64,000 nucleotides of DNA, from NCBI GenBank assembly GCA_905214675.1, contig CAJMMS010000004.1, positions 1-64,000 of the forward strand. The letters are read 5' to 3'. Positions 52,602 to 61,163 of this stretch are shown here, piece after piece (the first letter of the stretch is position 1; each line of letters starts with the position of its first letter). The translations under genes were made by a program, and so were the position numbers. Source of the stretch: an uncultured bacterium. Lineage in GTDB: Bacteria; Bacillota; Clostridia; Lachnospirales; Lachnospiraceae. The notes under the pieces are model-generated. The model did no database searches, had not been told where the DNA came from, and saw only the letters and a list, made by a program, of their open reading frames with translations.

Positions 52602-55106
52602 TTATTTTACCTTGGATGTCTTTACGGATACGTTCAGAGTCTGACTCTCTTTGTAAGGACGAACCAGTAAGTAAATGAATGCTACAATAATTGCGATCGC
52701 TACGATCGTCCAGATACTGAATCCTGCTCCTGTGAACAGTCTGCCGATCTGGTTTACTACCAGAGATACCAGATATGCGAAACCACACTGATATCCAACT
52801 GCTGTCCAGAACCATTTTGTATTGTTCATTTCACGTTTGATCGCACCCATAGCTGCGAAGCATGGTGCACACAGCAGGTTGAATGCCAGGAAAGAATATC
52901 CGCTTACTGCTGTGAACGCTGCTCCCATGGTAGCGTAAACGCTTGCGTCTCCGCCTCCGTAAAGGATACCCAGTGTACCAACAATGTTCTCTTTTGCAAC
53001 CAGACCTGTAACAGATGCAACGGTTGCCTGCCAGTTGCCCCATCCCTGCGGAATGAAGATCCAGCAGATTGCTTTACCGATGGTAGCCAGAATACTGTAA
53101 TCGATCTGGTCTTCAGAAAGCATCTGGAATTTGCCGTCCACAACTCCAAAGTATGTTGTGAACCATACAGCGATCGTGGATACCAGAATGATGGTACCAG
53201 CTTTTTTGATAAATGACCAGCCGCGCTCCCACATACTTCTCAAAACACTGCCTACCGTCGGCATATGGTATGCCGGAAGCTCCATAACGAACGGAGCCGG
53301 ATCACCTGCAAACATTTTTGTTTTCTTCAGGATGATACCGGAGCAGATGATCGCTGCGATACCAAGGAAGTATGCAGATGGTGCTACCCAGGATGCTCCG
53401 CCGAAAACTGCCCCTGCAACCATGGCGATAAACGGAAGTTTTGCACCGCATGGGATAAAGGTTGTTGTCATGATTGTCATACGGCGGTCTCTTTCATTTT
53501 CAATCGTACGGGAAGCCATGATTCCCGGAACACCGCAGCCGGAACCGATCAGCATTGGGATAAAAGACTTACCGGAAAGACCAAATTTACGGAATATACG
53601 ATCCATGATAAAGGCAACGCGTGCCATGTATCCGCATCCTTCCAGGAATGCCAGAAAGATGAACAGGATCAGGATCTGCGGAACGAATCCGAGGACAGCA
53701 CCAAGACCTGCTACAATACCGTCCAGGATCAGACCCCTCAGCCAGTCTGCACATCCCACTTTGTCAAGCACGTTCTCGATCAGAACCGGAACACCTGGGA
53801 TCCATACACCGTAATCTGCCGGATCCGGGGCAGTGTAATCGTATTTATCCATCGCTGCAACTGCTTCTTTAAAATCTGCACCGGTAGAAGTTACTTCTTC
53901 GTCTGCCATGGTCTCTTCATCTACTACAGAATACGTTGCTGTATCTGCATCAGAAATGGTTGTTGCAAACTCTGCCAGAGCTGCTTTTGCTGCTGCCGGA
54001 TCATAATCCTCTGCTTCTGAATCCAGAGCTGTCTGAACGCTTTCTACGTCTGCGCCCTGCGCGCTTTCATAATCCAGGAAACCATTTACTACTGTTTCTG
54101 CATCGCCATATTCATCGGCAACTTCTGTGTAGGACGCTGTTCCGATACCAAACAGATGCCAGCCATCGCCGAATACACCATCGTTTGCCCAGTCTGTTGC
54201 AATCGTACCGACCGTTGTTACAGATACAAAGTATACCAGCCACATAACCGCTGCGAAAATCGGCAGTGCCAGCCAGCGGTTTGTTACGATCTTATCAATC
54301 TTATCGGAAGTGGTCAGTTTTTCTTTTCTGTCTTTCTTTAAGCACTCTCCGATAATAGAAGATATGTAAGTATATCTCTCGTTTGTGATAATACTTTCGG
54401 TATCATCATCAAATTTCTCTTCCATCTCAGCGATCTCTTTCGATACATCTACGCTTTTGTTCATCTGATCCTGGATCTTATCATCTTTTTCCAGAAGTTT
54501 GATCGCAAAGAATCTTCTCTGTGCATCCGGTACTACACCGACCAGTTTGTCTTCTACTCGCTCAATGATCTCCTCTGCATCTTTTGCAAATTCATGAACC
54601 GGAATGGAAGTTTTGTTTTTCTGAGCCAGGGCAACTGCTTTTTCTGCTGCTTTCTGGATTCCGGTACCTTTCAGTGCGGAAATCTCAACTACTTCACAGC
54701 CGATCTTCTTACTCAGTTTATCCACATAAATTTTATCGCCGGATTTCTCAACGATATCCATCATGTTGACCGCCATGATCACCGGAATACCCAGTTCCAG
54801 GATCTGTGTGGACAGATACAGGTTACGCTCGATGTTGGTTCCGTCTACGATATTGATGATCGCATCCGGTTTTTCGTTGATCAGATAATTTCTGGCAACC
54901 ACTTCCTCCAGTGTATATGGAGACAGAGAATAAATACCAGGTAAGTCCATGATGGTTACATCTTTATGGCCTTTGAGCTTACCTTCCTTTTTCTCAACGG
55001 TTACACCAGGCCAGTTTCCCACGAACTGGTTAGACCCTGTCAGTGCGTTAAACAGTGTAGTCTTACCACAGTTCGGATTTCCTGCCAATGCAATTTTAAT
55101 TGACAT
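52602..55106 (-). CDS. feoB: ferrous iron transporter FeoB
   Basis: Inner-membrane Fe(II) transporter with a cytosolic G domain. The 834-residue protein has G1 GNPNCGKTT, G3 DLPGIYSLS, G4 NMMD, a GDI helical domain and two Gate regions. Between the first membrane helix and the first Gate lies an Ala/Asp/Glu-rich extracytoplasmic insertion (about residues 323-433). The start at 55106 follows AGAGGAGG. Iron-dependent control by the downstream Fur is likely. Confidence 0.95.
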   Translation of the reverse strand: MSIKIALAGNPNCGKTTLFNALTGSNQFVGNWPGVTVEKKEGKLKGHKDVTIMDLPGIYSLSPYTLEEVVARNYLINEKPDAIINIVDGTNIERNLYLSTQILELGIPVIMAVNMMDIVEKSGDKIYVDKLSKKIGCEVVEISALKGTGIQKAAEKAVALAQKNKTSIPVHEFAKDAEEIIERVEDKLVGVVPDAQRRFFAIKLLEKDDKIQDQMNKSVDVSKEIAEMEEKFDDDTESIITNERYTYISSIIGECLKKDRKEKLTTSDKIDKIVTNRWLALPIFAAVMWLVYFVSVTTVGTIATDWANDGVFGDGWHLFGIGTASYTEVADEYGDAETVVNGFLDYESAQGADVESVQTALDSEAEDYDPAAAKAALAEFATTISDADTATYSVVDEETMADEEVTSTGADFKEAVAAMDKYDYTAPDPADYGVWIPGVPVLIENVLDKVGCADWLRGLILDGIVAGLGAVLGFVPQILILFIFLAFLEGCGYMARVAFIMDRIFRKFGLSGKSFIPMLIGSGCGVPGIMASRTIENERDRRMTIMTTTFIPCGAKLPFIAMVAGAVFGGASWVAPSAYFLGIAAIICSGIILKKTKMFAGDPAPFVMELPAYHMPTVGSVLRSMWERGWSFIKKAGTIILVSTIAVWFTTYFGVVDGKFQMLSEDQIDYSILATIGKAICWIFIPQGWGNWQATVASVTGLVAKENIVGTLGILYGGGDASVYATMGAAFTAVSGYSFLAFNLLCAPCFAAMGAIKREMNNTKWFWTAVGYQCGFAYLVSLVVNQIGRLFTGAGFSIWTIVAIAIIVAFIYLLVRPYKESQTLNVSVKTSKVK

Positions 55107-55175
55107 ACTTTCCTCCTCTTTCCCCAAAAAACAATCACCCTTCGGGCTCATTTCTCCGGGGGCTGATTTGCACAG

Positions 55176-55227
55176 CTTATTTTTATTTGTGCTTGCTTAT
55201 TTATATTTTGCATCTCTTATTTATGTT
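55176..55227. promoter_or_regulatory. three direct repeats at 20-bp steps before feoB
   Basis: On plus, CTTATTTTTATT, CTTATTTATATT and CTTATTTATGTT begin at 55176, 55196 and 55216, exactly two helical turns apart, in the 150-bp gap between feoA and feoB. They look like a regulator-binding array. The regulator is unknown. Confidence 0.55.
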
Positions 55228-55256
55228 AGCATCGCCTAATCTATAAGTAAAAAAAA

Positions 55257-55478
55257 TTATTCTACTTCGATCATTTCCGCATCTGCTTTTCTAAGAGATA
55301 ATTCATAGCCACGAACCGTTACTTCGATCGGATCTCCAAGTGGCGCAACTTTTCTTACAAAAACCGTAACACCTTTTGTGATACCCATGTCCATGATTCT
55401 TCTTTTGACCGGACCAGCACCGCTCAGCTTTTTCACCGTTACGGTCTGTCCGCAGGCAACTTCTCTCAATGTTTTCAT
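55257..55478 (-). CDS. feoA: FeoA domain protein, copy 2
   Basis: A 73-residue SH3-like protein (MKTLREVACGQTVTVKKLSG start, RIMDMGITKG, GYELSLRKADAEMIEV). FeoA binds or tunes FeoB. It follows the other FeoA gene by 52 bp and precedes feoB. Confidence 0.93.
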   Translation of the reverse strand: MKTLREVACGQTVTVKKLSGAGPVKRRIMDMGITKGVTVFVRKVAPLGDPIEVTVRGYELSLRKADAEMIEVE

Positions 55479-55530
55479 GTCTGCCTATCCTTCCTTTTTC
55501 TGATTTTCTTTCCGGAGATAGCGTCTGCCA

Positions 55531-55749
55531 TCAGACCATGATCTTATTGGCCATATCTTTGCCAATGGCAACCCTGGAATCTTTTACATTTACGATCAGG
55601 TTTCCTTCTATTTCAGAAACAACCGTCACGGTTCCACCTGTCACAAATCCCAGTTTCTCCAGGAATCTTCTGGTTTCTTCCTTACCTCCGACTTTTTTAA
55701 TGACATGCGACTCACCTGTGTTTACCATCGTTAAAGGCATCATCTGCAA
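55531..55749 (-). CDS. feoA: FeoA domain protein, copy 1
   Basis: A 72-residue SH3-like protein (GGKEETRRFLEKLGFVTGG, NLIVNVKDSRVAIGKD). It differs strongly from the second FeoA, so this is an old pair and not a recent duplication. GGGAGG precedes tandem ATG codons. It is the first gene behind the feo promoter. Confidence 0.92.
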   Translation of the reverse strand: MQMMPLTMVNTGESHVIKKVGGKEETRRFLEKLGFVTGGTVTVVSEIEGNLIVNVKDSRVAIGKDMANKIMV

Positions 55750-55809
55750 CCTCCCTTTTGTACAAAGTAAGCTTCTTTTTCCAAGCTCCTTTTCTTTTTC
55801 TTCACGGTT

Positions 55810-55838
55810 AGTATATGCTAATACTCATTAGCTGTCAA
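55810..55838 (-). promoter_or_regulatory. feo promoter with palindromic operator
   Basis: On the minus strand TTGACA (55833-55838), 17-bp spacer, TATACT (55810-55815). The spacer is filled by GCTAAT-ACTC-ATTAGC (55817-55832), an inverted repeat suited to repressor binding, e.g. by the Fur-type protein encoded in this block. Confidence 0.7.
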
Positions 55839-55856
55839 CAACTTTTTTCCAGTTTT

Positions 55857-55894
55857 TATTGATAAAATTTTCTCATCAAGCATTTTTATCAATA
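55857..55894. repeat. AT-rich inverted repeat upstream of feo
   Basis: TATTGATAAAA (55857-55867) pairs with TTTTATCAATA (55884-55894), just upstream of the feo -35. The half-site TTATTGATA also occurs at 58800 before the metal-ATPase genes. Confidence 0.55.
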
Positions 55895-55904
55895 TTTATT
55901 TCTC

Positions 55905-56144
55905 AAGAACGCCCAAGATGAACGTACGTGAGTTTTTCATAGCTATTCCCTCCGCACAGAAAAGTATTCAAGTCGAACGCACGTGAGACTTGGCACGCGA
56001 TTCTGGTCAGCTTTGCTGACATTTACCTAACAGAATCGCTGTGCATTCTCGCGGAGCGTTTATCTTAGTCGGAGATTGCACTCCCACTAAGACAAATTTG
56101 TTGCTCACCACTTATAGAAGTGAGAGTCTTCTCCGACTAAGATA
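55905..56144. repeat. second type of structured intergenic element
   Basis: It contains AAGTC/GACTT (about 55970-55992), GCGATTCTG/CAGAATCGC (55997-56005 with 56031-56039) around GTCAGC-TTT-GCTGAC, and a 15-bp perfect pair TATCTTAGTCGGAGA/TCTCCGACTAAGATA (56061-56075 with 56130-56144) enclosing a further small hairpin. No gene was seen. With the feo promoter and the next terminator it fills the 55750-56247 gap. Confidence 0.6.
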
Positions 56145-56219
56145 AAAAAACAGAGTCACCATAACGTAGCATGCTTTCAGGAAAACCAGAAAAACATGTG
56201 TGTCATGCGCTCTGTTTTT
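56145..56219 (-). terminator. terminator of the metal-ATPase transcript
   Basis: Stem AAAACAGAG/CTCTGTTTT (56147-56155 with 56210-56218) with an inner GCATG/CATGC pair, followed on the minus strand by seven T. Confidence 0.6.
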
Positions 56220-56247
56220 ATCCGATGTTTTCACATCGTAACTTCTT

Positions 56248-58335
56248 TTATTCTGATTCGTCCAGCAGGTTCTTCATACTCTGCAGTCCGATCACCAGCG
56301 TAGATGTATTGTGCAGCAGTGCGGATGTTGTAGGTGGAAGTACGCCTGCCACGCCGCATACGATCAGTCCGGTATTGAATCCGACAATAATCCGGTAGTT
56401 CCTGCGGATACGCTGCATCAGTGCATCACTCAGTCTCTTGAGTTTGACGATCTCTTTGAGGTCGTCTGCACCAACAGTGATATCTGCCACTTCCCTTGCG
56501 ATCTCTGCTCCTTCGCTGATCGCAATGCCGACATCTGCTGCAGACAGTGCCGGTGAGTCGTTGATGCCATCGCCGATCATGATAACTTTGCGTCCTGCCT
56601 GTTTTTCCCTTTCAACAAAGCTTGCTTTGTCTTCCGGAAGTACTTCAGAATAATATTCATCGACTCCGACACGTTTTGCGATCGCTTTCGCGGTACGGTC
56701 ACTGTCGCCGGTCATCATAACGATCTTGGAAAGTCCTGCTTCATGCAGTTGTTCAACCACCTGGGCGGCTTCTTTTCGAAGCGGGTCTTCAATGCAGATC
56801 ACGGCTGCAAGCTCGTTCTGGATTGCCAGATACAGGTGAGAATATTCTTCCGGCAGGTTTTCGAATCTTTCTTCCATGCCTTCCGGTATCGTGCACTTCT
56901 CATCCTCAAAAATGAAGTGATGGCTTCCAATCACGGCTTTTTTGCCCTCGATCGTAGTGGAAATACCATGTGCCACGATATACTCTACTTTTGTATGCAT
57001 CTCTTCGTGATCCAGATGTCTTTCTTTTGCTGCATTTACCACTGCCTTTGCCATAGAATGAGGGAAATGCTCCTCCAGGCAGGCTGCGATGCGAAGCAGC
57101 TCATCTTCACTGTATCCGTTGAAAGAGATCACCTCTGCAACGGTCGGTTTCGCCTCGGTAAGCGTTCCGGTCTTGTCAAATACGATGGTGTCTGCTTCTG
57201 CCACTGCTTCCAGGAATTTACCTCCCTTGACTGTGATCTTGAAGCTTCCTGCCTCGCGGATCGCAGAAAGAACGGATACCGGCATTGCCAGTTTCAGTGC
57301 ACAGGAGAAATCCACCATCAGTACAGAGAGAGCCTTGGTCACATTTCTGGTAAAAAGCCAGGTAAGGGCGGTTCCTGCAAGTGTATACGGAACCAGCTTG
57401 TCTGCCAGATGCTCTGCCTTGCTCTCCAGTCCGGATTTCAGTTTTTCAGACTCTTCGATCATGGCTGCGATCTTCTCGTACCGGCTTGATCCGCCTGCTT
57501 TGCGGACAAGGACCGTGATCTCGCCTTCTTCTACGACAGTCCCTGCAAATACCGTATTCCCGGCTGTTTTGCGTACCGGTGCAGACTCTCCTGTCAGAGA
57601 AGCCTGATTGAGCATCGCCTCTCCGTCCGATACGGTTCCGTCAAACGGAACCACATTGCCCATATGTACCACGATCTGATCATTTTCTCTAATCCTGGAT
57701 GCGGATACGAGCACTTCCTGGCCGGATGCCTCTTTTATCCATACTTTATCTACATTCAGTGACATCGTCCTTGCCAGATCATCAACGGATTTCTTGTGTG
57801 TCCACTCTTCTAACAGTTCTCCGATGCCAAGCAGGAACATGATCGAACCTGCGGTCGCCGTGTCACCACGCAGTACAGAAACTCCGATGGCTGTTCCATC
57901 CAGTACCGGAACTTCAATCTTGCCTTTTGCAAGTGTCTGAATTCCCTTCCAGATATATTTGATTGAGCAGAAACCGGTGTAAGCTGCGGCGATCGGTGCC
58001 GGCAGAAATACTTTTCTTCCGTAATGGAACAGAACTTTATTGACCAGTTTTTCCTGATACTGGGAATTCAGTTCTCTTCCGGAATGTTCCAGCATGCCAT
58101 CCGGAACTTTTACATCTTTGCAGCGATAGGCAGCTACCTTCTTTAATAAAGTACTGCGTTCTCCCTGATAACAGATCACTGCATCCGCGGTACGTTCATA
58201 TACAACCGCTTTTGTTACCTGAGGCAGCTCTTCCAGATAATACTGGAAAAGATCTGCCTCTTTATAAGACAGACGTTTCGCCTCCATATGGATACGGATT
58301 CTGCCTCTTATCTCGTGTTTAATTCTGAATTTCAA
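56248..58335 (-). CDS. P1B-type heavy-metal ATPase, CtpC-like
   Basis: Membrane metal-exporting ATPase of 695 residues. It has TGES (248-251), the phosphorylated Asp in DKTGTLT (388-394), MTGDSDRTA and GDGINDSPAL. The membrane metal motif is SCALKL (344-349) in place of CPC/CPH/SPC, and the nucleotide-domain HP motif reads FPHSMA. The N-terminus (1 to about 85) is a degenerate HMA-like domain without CxxC. These traits recall the Mn/Zn-linked CtpC group. A TTG at 58335 (behind GAGGAAGA) appears to be the start. It lies 14 bp after the small membrane protein gene. Confidence 0.85.
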   Translation of the reverse strand: MKFRIKHEIRGRIRIHMEAKRLSYKEADLFQYYLEELPQVTKAVVYERTADAVICYQGERSTLLKKVAAYRCKDVKVPDGMLEHSGRELNSQYQEKLVNKVLFHYGRKVFLPAPIAAAYTGFCSIKYIWKGIQTLAKGKIEVPVLDGTAIGVSVLRGDTATAGSIMFLLGIGELLEEWTHKKSVDDLARTMSLNVDKVWIKEASGQEVLVSASRIRENDQIVVHMGNVVPFDGTVSDGEAMLNQASLTGESAPVRKTAGNTVFAGTVVEEGEITVLVRKAGGSSRYEKIAAMIEESEKLKSGLESKAEHLADKLVPYTLAGTALTWLFTRNVTKALSVLMVDFSCALKLAMPVSVLSAIREAGSFKITVKGGKFLEAVAEADTIVFDKTGTLTEAKPTVAEVISFNGYSEDELLRIAACLEEHFPHSMAKAVVNAAKERHLDHEEMHTKVEYIVAHGISTTIEGKKAVIGSHHFIFEDEKCTIPEGMEERFENLPEEYSHLYLAIQNELAAVICIEDPLRKEAAQVVEQLHEAGLSKIVMMTGDSDRTAKAIAKRVGVDEYYSEVLPEDKASFVEREKQAGRKVIMIGDGINDSPALSAADVGIAISEGAEIAREVADITVGADDLKEIVKLKRLSDALMQRIRRNYRIIVGFNTGLIVCGVAGVLPPTTSALLHNTSTLVIGLQSMKNLLDESE

Positions 58336-58349
58336 TCTTCCTCAAACCT

Positions 58350-58715
58350 CTATTCTGCAGTTTCCTCTGTGGCTTCTTCCGCTGCTTCTTCTGTTTCCGC
58401 TTCTGCTTCTTCAGCCTCTGCTTCCACTTCATCCTCTACTTCTTTTAAATCTTCATCATCATAAACCGCTTCTTTTGCCGCACGCTCTTCATTGATCTGT
58501 TTTGCTTCTTCGTAGATGTCACCTGCATTTTCCTGAACTTTCGTTACGGTCTGCATAACGCACTCTTTTGCACGAAGTACTGCTGCAGTAACGTTTGTGT
58601 AAAGTTTCTTTGCATCGTTGCTGGACAGTGCTTTAATACCAGCTGTACCAAAAGCAACACCTGCTGCAAAAATTCCTGTTTTTTTCCAATCTGCGTTTTT
58701 TAAACATTTAAACAT
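58350..58715 (-). CDS. small membrane protein, PacL-like partner of the ATPase (DUF6110 type)
   Basis: A 121-residue protein: one membrane helix with Gly/Ala faces (GIFAAGVAFGTAGIKALSS, about 12-31), a long helix (VTAAVLRAKECVMQTVTKVQ) and a tail of about 45 residues made mostly of Glu, Ala and Asp. Actinobacterial PacL proteins, partners of CtpC-type ATPases, have the same order: short TM helix, Ala/Glu helix, metal-binding acidic/His tail. Here the tail has no His. Likely a scaffold or metal chaperone for the ATPase. AGGAGG precedes the ATG. Confidence 0.7.
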   Translation of the reverse strand: MFKCLKNADWKKTGIFAAGVAFGTAGIKALSSNDAKKLYTNVTAAVLRAKECVMQTVTKVQENAGDIYEEAKQINEERAAKEAVYDDEDLKEVEDEVEAEAEEAEAETEEAAEEATEETAE

Positions 58716-58759
58716 TCTTTTGTACCTCCTGGTTTTGTTTTGTTTTTGGATTTCCCTGT

Positions 58760-58788
58760 ATTATATCACTTGTTTTTTTGCATGACTA
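58760..58788 (-). promoter_or_regulatory. promoter of the metal-ATPase pair
   Basis: On the minus strand TAGTCA (58783-58788), 17-bp spacer, perfect TATAAT (58760-58765). An inverted repeat TTATTGA/TCAATAA (58800-58806 with 58816-58822) lies just upstream and may be an operator or part of the preceding gene's end. Confidence 0.55.
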
Positions 58789-58827
58789 TTCAATTTTCTT
58801 TATTGATATTTTTTGTCAATAAGGATT

Positions 58828-59190
58828 TTACTGCTTTTTGCAGGTTCCAGGATCATAGCCGCTGCGTCTGACGATATCCCTGATCTCCTGTATGCTGATC
58901 TGCTCTTTTGCATAGACTTGTGCTTTTTTCTGCTTCAGATTTACTTTTGCATAAAACCCTTTCTTTTCATTAAAAGCATTCTCCACTCTCTTTTTGCACT
59001 GGTTACAGGTCATACCCTCCACTTCCACTTCATAATGGTATGGATAATGAGAGACATCGGTATCCTCTGCTTTTACTTTTTTCACATCATCACCGGTTCC
59101 GCAGCAGCCGTTTGAAACACGTTTCATGGAACTGCGGATCCCAAAGAAGCAGACTACAGCTAAAATGGCACAGATAATAATGGTTGACAT
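58828..59190 (-). CDS. membrane-anchored HMA-domain protein
   Basis: A 120-residue protein: N-terminal membrane helix (TIIICAILAVVCFFGI), a linker with GCCGTG, then a heavy-metal-associated ferredoxin-like domain with VEGMTCNQCKKRV. It should bind Cu(I), Zn or similar ions through CxxC and could deliver them to the ATPase encoded next. The start at 59190 follows AGGAGA by 9 nt. Confidence 0.85.
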   Translation of the reverse strand: MSTIIICAILAVVCFFGIRSSMKRVSNGCCGTGDDVKKVKAEDTDVSHYPYHYEVEVEGMTCNQCKKRVENAFNEKKGFYAKVNLKQKKAQVYAKEQISIQEIRDIVRRSGYDPGTCKKQ

Positions 59191-59233
59191 ATACATTTCT
59201 CCTGACGTAACGCTGAAAAATTGATAATCTTTT

Positions 59234-60013
59234 TCACTTCTTTTTGCGTCTGTTTTCTTCGCCAAATGCGATGTCATTTACGATCTCACCTGCCATGATC
59301 AGTCCCATGACAGACGGTGTAAAGGCCGTACTTCCAGGGATCGCCCTGCGGTCGGTACACTTTCTTAGTACACCCGGCGGGCAGACGCAGTGTTCCTTGC
59401 AGCTGATCGACATATCTTCAATCGGAGTACGTGCCTTTTCTTTGGAATATACGACTTTCAGGCTGTCTACTTTTCGTTTTTTCAATTCTCGTCTCATGAC
59501 TTTTGCCAGCGGGCAGACAGATGTCTCGTAAATATCTGCCACTTCAAACAATTCCGGATGGATCTTGTTGCCGGCTCCCATTGCCGAGATGACCGGCACA
59601 CCTGCCTCTTTCGCTGCCATGACAATGTCAATCTTTGCCGTCACGGTGTCAACGGCATCTACCACGTATGTGCAGGCCGCAAAATCGATCAGATCACGCT
59701 GATCCGGCAGATAAAAGCAGTTGTGCATATGGATCTCTGCATGCGGATTGATCTCCAGAATACGGTCTCGCATGACTTCTACCTTGTGTTTTCCGATGGT
59801 TTTTCTGGTCGCAATGATCTGACGGTTCAGATTCGTCAGGCAGACCTTGTCATCATCGATTAGATCAAAGGTACCGATCCCGCTTCTCGCCAGTGCTTCT
59901 GCCGTATAACCGCCGACTCCGCCAAGCCCGAAAATCGCAACTCTTGCATTTGCCAGTCGTTCCATTGCCTCTTTTCCATAAAGAAGCTCTGTTCTCGAAA
60001 ACTGATTTAACAT
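59234..60013 (-). CDS. tcdA: tRNA threonylcarbamoyladenosine dehydratase
   Basis: E1-like enzyme that cyclises t6A37 of tRNA to ct6A with ATP. The 259-residue protein has the ATP loop FGLGGVGGYTAE, the DDDKVCLTNLNRQ block, VVDAVDTVTAK and a Cys-rich segment near ISCKEHCVCPPG. Its ATG overlaps the end of the upstream gene by 7 nt. Confidence 0.92.
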   Translation of the reverse strand: MLNQFSRTELLYGKEAMERLANARVAIFGLGGVGGYTAEALARSGIGTFDLIDDDKVCLTNLNRQIIATRKTIGKHKVEVMRDRILEINPHAEIHMHNCFYLPDQRDLIDFAACTYVVDAVDTVTAKIDIVMAAKEAGVPVISAMGAGNKIHPELFEVADIYETSVCPLAKVMRRELKKRKVDSLKVVYSKEKARTPIEDMSISCKEHCVCPPGVLRKCTDRRAIPGSTAFTPSVMGLIMAGEIVNDIAFGEENRRKKK

Positions 60014-61146
60014 GATTCATAATCCTCCAAAAATGAATGTTTGACTCCGTTTTTCTTATACGCCACAACGGTGTCCAGATTTACGTTCTCTATACTGCGG
60101 AAAATATTGGTCTCCACATAAGGATTGACCTTTTTCATTTCCGCGATCATATGCTTGATCTCCATACGCTTTGATGCACTTTCCCCGTTTGGTCTGCAGG
60201 TGGTACAGGTATCGGTGAATCTGCATGCACACTGGATAAAATGCAGACTGTTGTAGTCTCTCCAGTGTTTGATATCCCCCTCGCGGATCAGATAGAGCGG
60301 GCGGATCAGCTCCATGCCCTCAAAATGGATGCTGTGAAGTTTCGGCATCATGGTCTGCACCTGGCCGCCGTAGAGCATTCCCATCAGGATCGTCTCGATC
60401 ACATCGTCAAAATGATGTCCCAGTGCGATCTTGTTGCAGCCAAGTTCTTTTGCTTTGCTGTAAAGATAGCCGCGTCGCATTCTTGCACAGAGATAGCACG
60501 GTGATTTTTCAATATTATAGACTGCTTCGAAAATGTTCGTCTCAAAAATCGTCAGCGGAATGTTTAAGATTTTTGCATTCTGCTCGATGATCTGACGGTT
60601 GCGTTCGTTATAGCCAGGATCCATCACAAGATAGACCACTTCAAACGGAAATTTGTGATGACGCTGAAGTTCCTGGAACAGTTTTGCCATCAGCATGGAA
60701 TCCTTTCCGCCGGAAATACAGACCGCGATCTTATCCCCTTCCTGAACAAGCTGATATTCATTGATCGCTTTTGTAAATTTGCTGAAAATGGATTTGTGGA
60801 ATTTCTTGCGGATACTCTTCTCGATATCCTCATTTCTTGCCGTCTCCTGGAAATGGTTCAGCAGCCATTTGTCATAACCGCCTTCCAGATTGCAGGCATC
60901 AAATCCAAGCCCGCAAAGCAGTTCTGCCTGGTCGGTGCTGATGACACCGCTCTGGCAGTAGACAATAATCTTCTTGTCTGTCGGAAGTTCTTCTTTTCGA
61001 TCGATCAGCTCATCTGCCGGAATATTGAGAGCATCTTTTAAATGTCCATGATCAAAAGCTTCGACGCTTCGGATATCCAGCAGCTGATACGTTTCCTGTT
61101 CCATATTTTCAAGCTCTGTAAGAGAGCAGCTTTTTGTATTTTCCAA
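60007..61146 (-). CDS. rhodanese - TtcA-like PP-loop tRNA thiolase fusion
   Basis: A 379-residue fusion. Residues about 8-98 are a rhodanese domain with active Cys in VYCQSGVIS; about 110-379 is a TtcA-family PP-loop enzyme with CISGGKDSM, PCYLCARMRRG and HHFDDVIETILM. TtcA makes 2-thiocytidine at tRNA position 32. The fused rhodanese could supply persulfide sulfur directly. A TTG at 61146 behind AGGAG is the start. The exact tRNA target is inferred. Confidence 0.88.
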   Translation of the reverse strand: MENTKSCSLTELENMEQETYQLLDIRSVEAFDHGHLKDALNIPADELIDRKEELPTDKKIIVYCQSGVISTDQAELLCGLGFDACNLEGGYDKWLLNHFQETARNEDIEKSIRKKFHKSIFSKFTKAINEYQLVQEGDKIAVCISGGKDSMLMAKLFQELQRHHKFPFEVVYLVMDPGYNERNRQIIEQNAKILNIPLTIFETNIFEAVYNIEKSPCYLCARMRRGYLYSKAKELGCNKIALGHHFDDVIETILMGMLYGGQVQTMMPKLHSIHFEGMELIRPLYLIREGDIKHWRDYNSLHFIQCACRFTDTCTTCRPNGESASKRMEIKHMIAEMKKVNPYVETNIFRSIENVNLDTVVAYKKNGVKHSFLEDYESC

Positions 61147-61163
61147 TGTTTTTCTCCTGTCTT

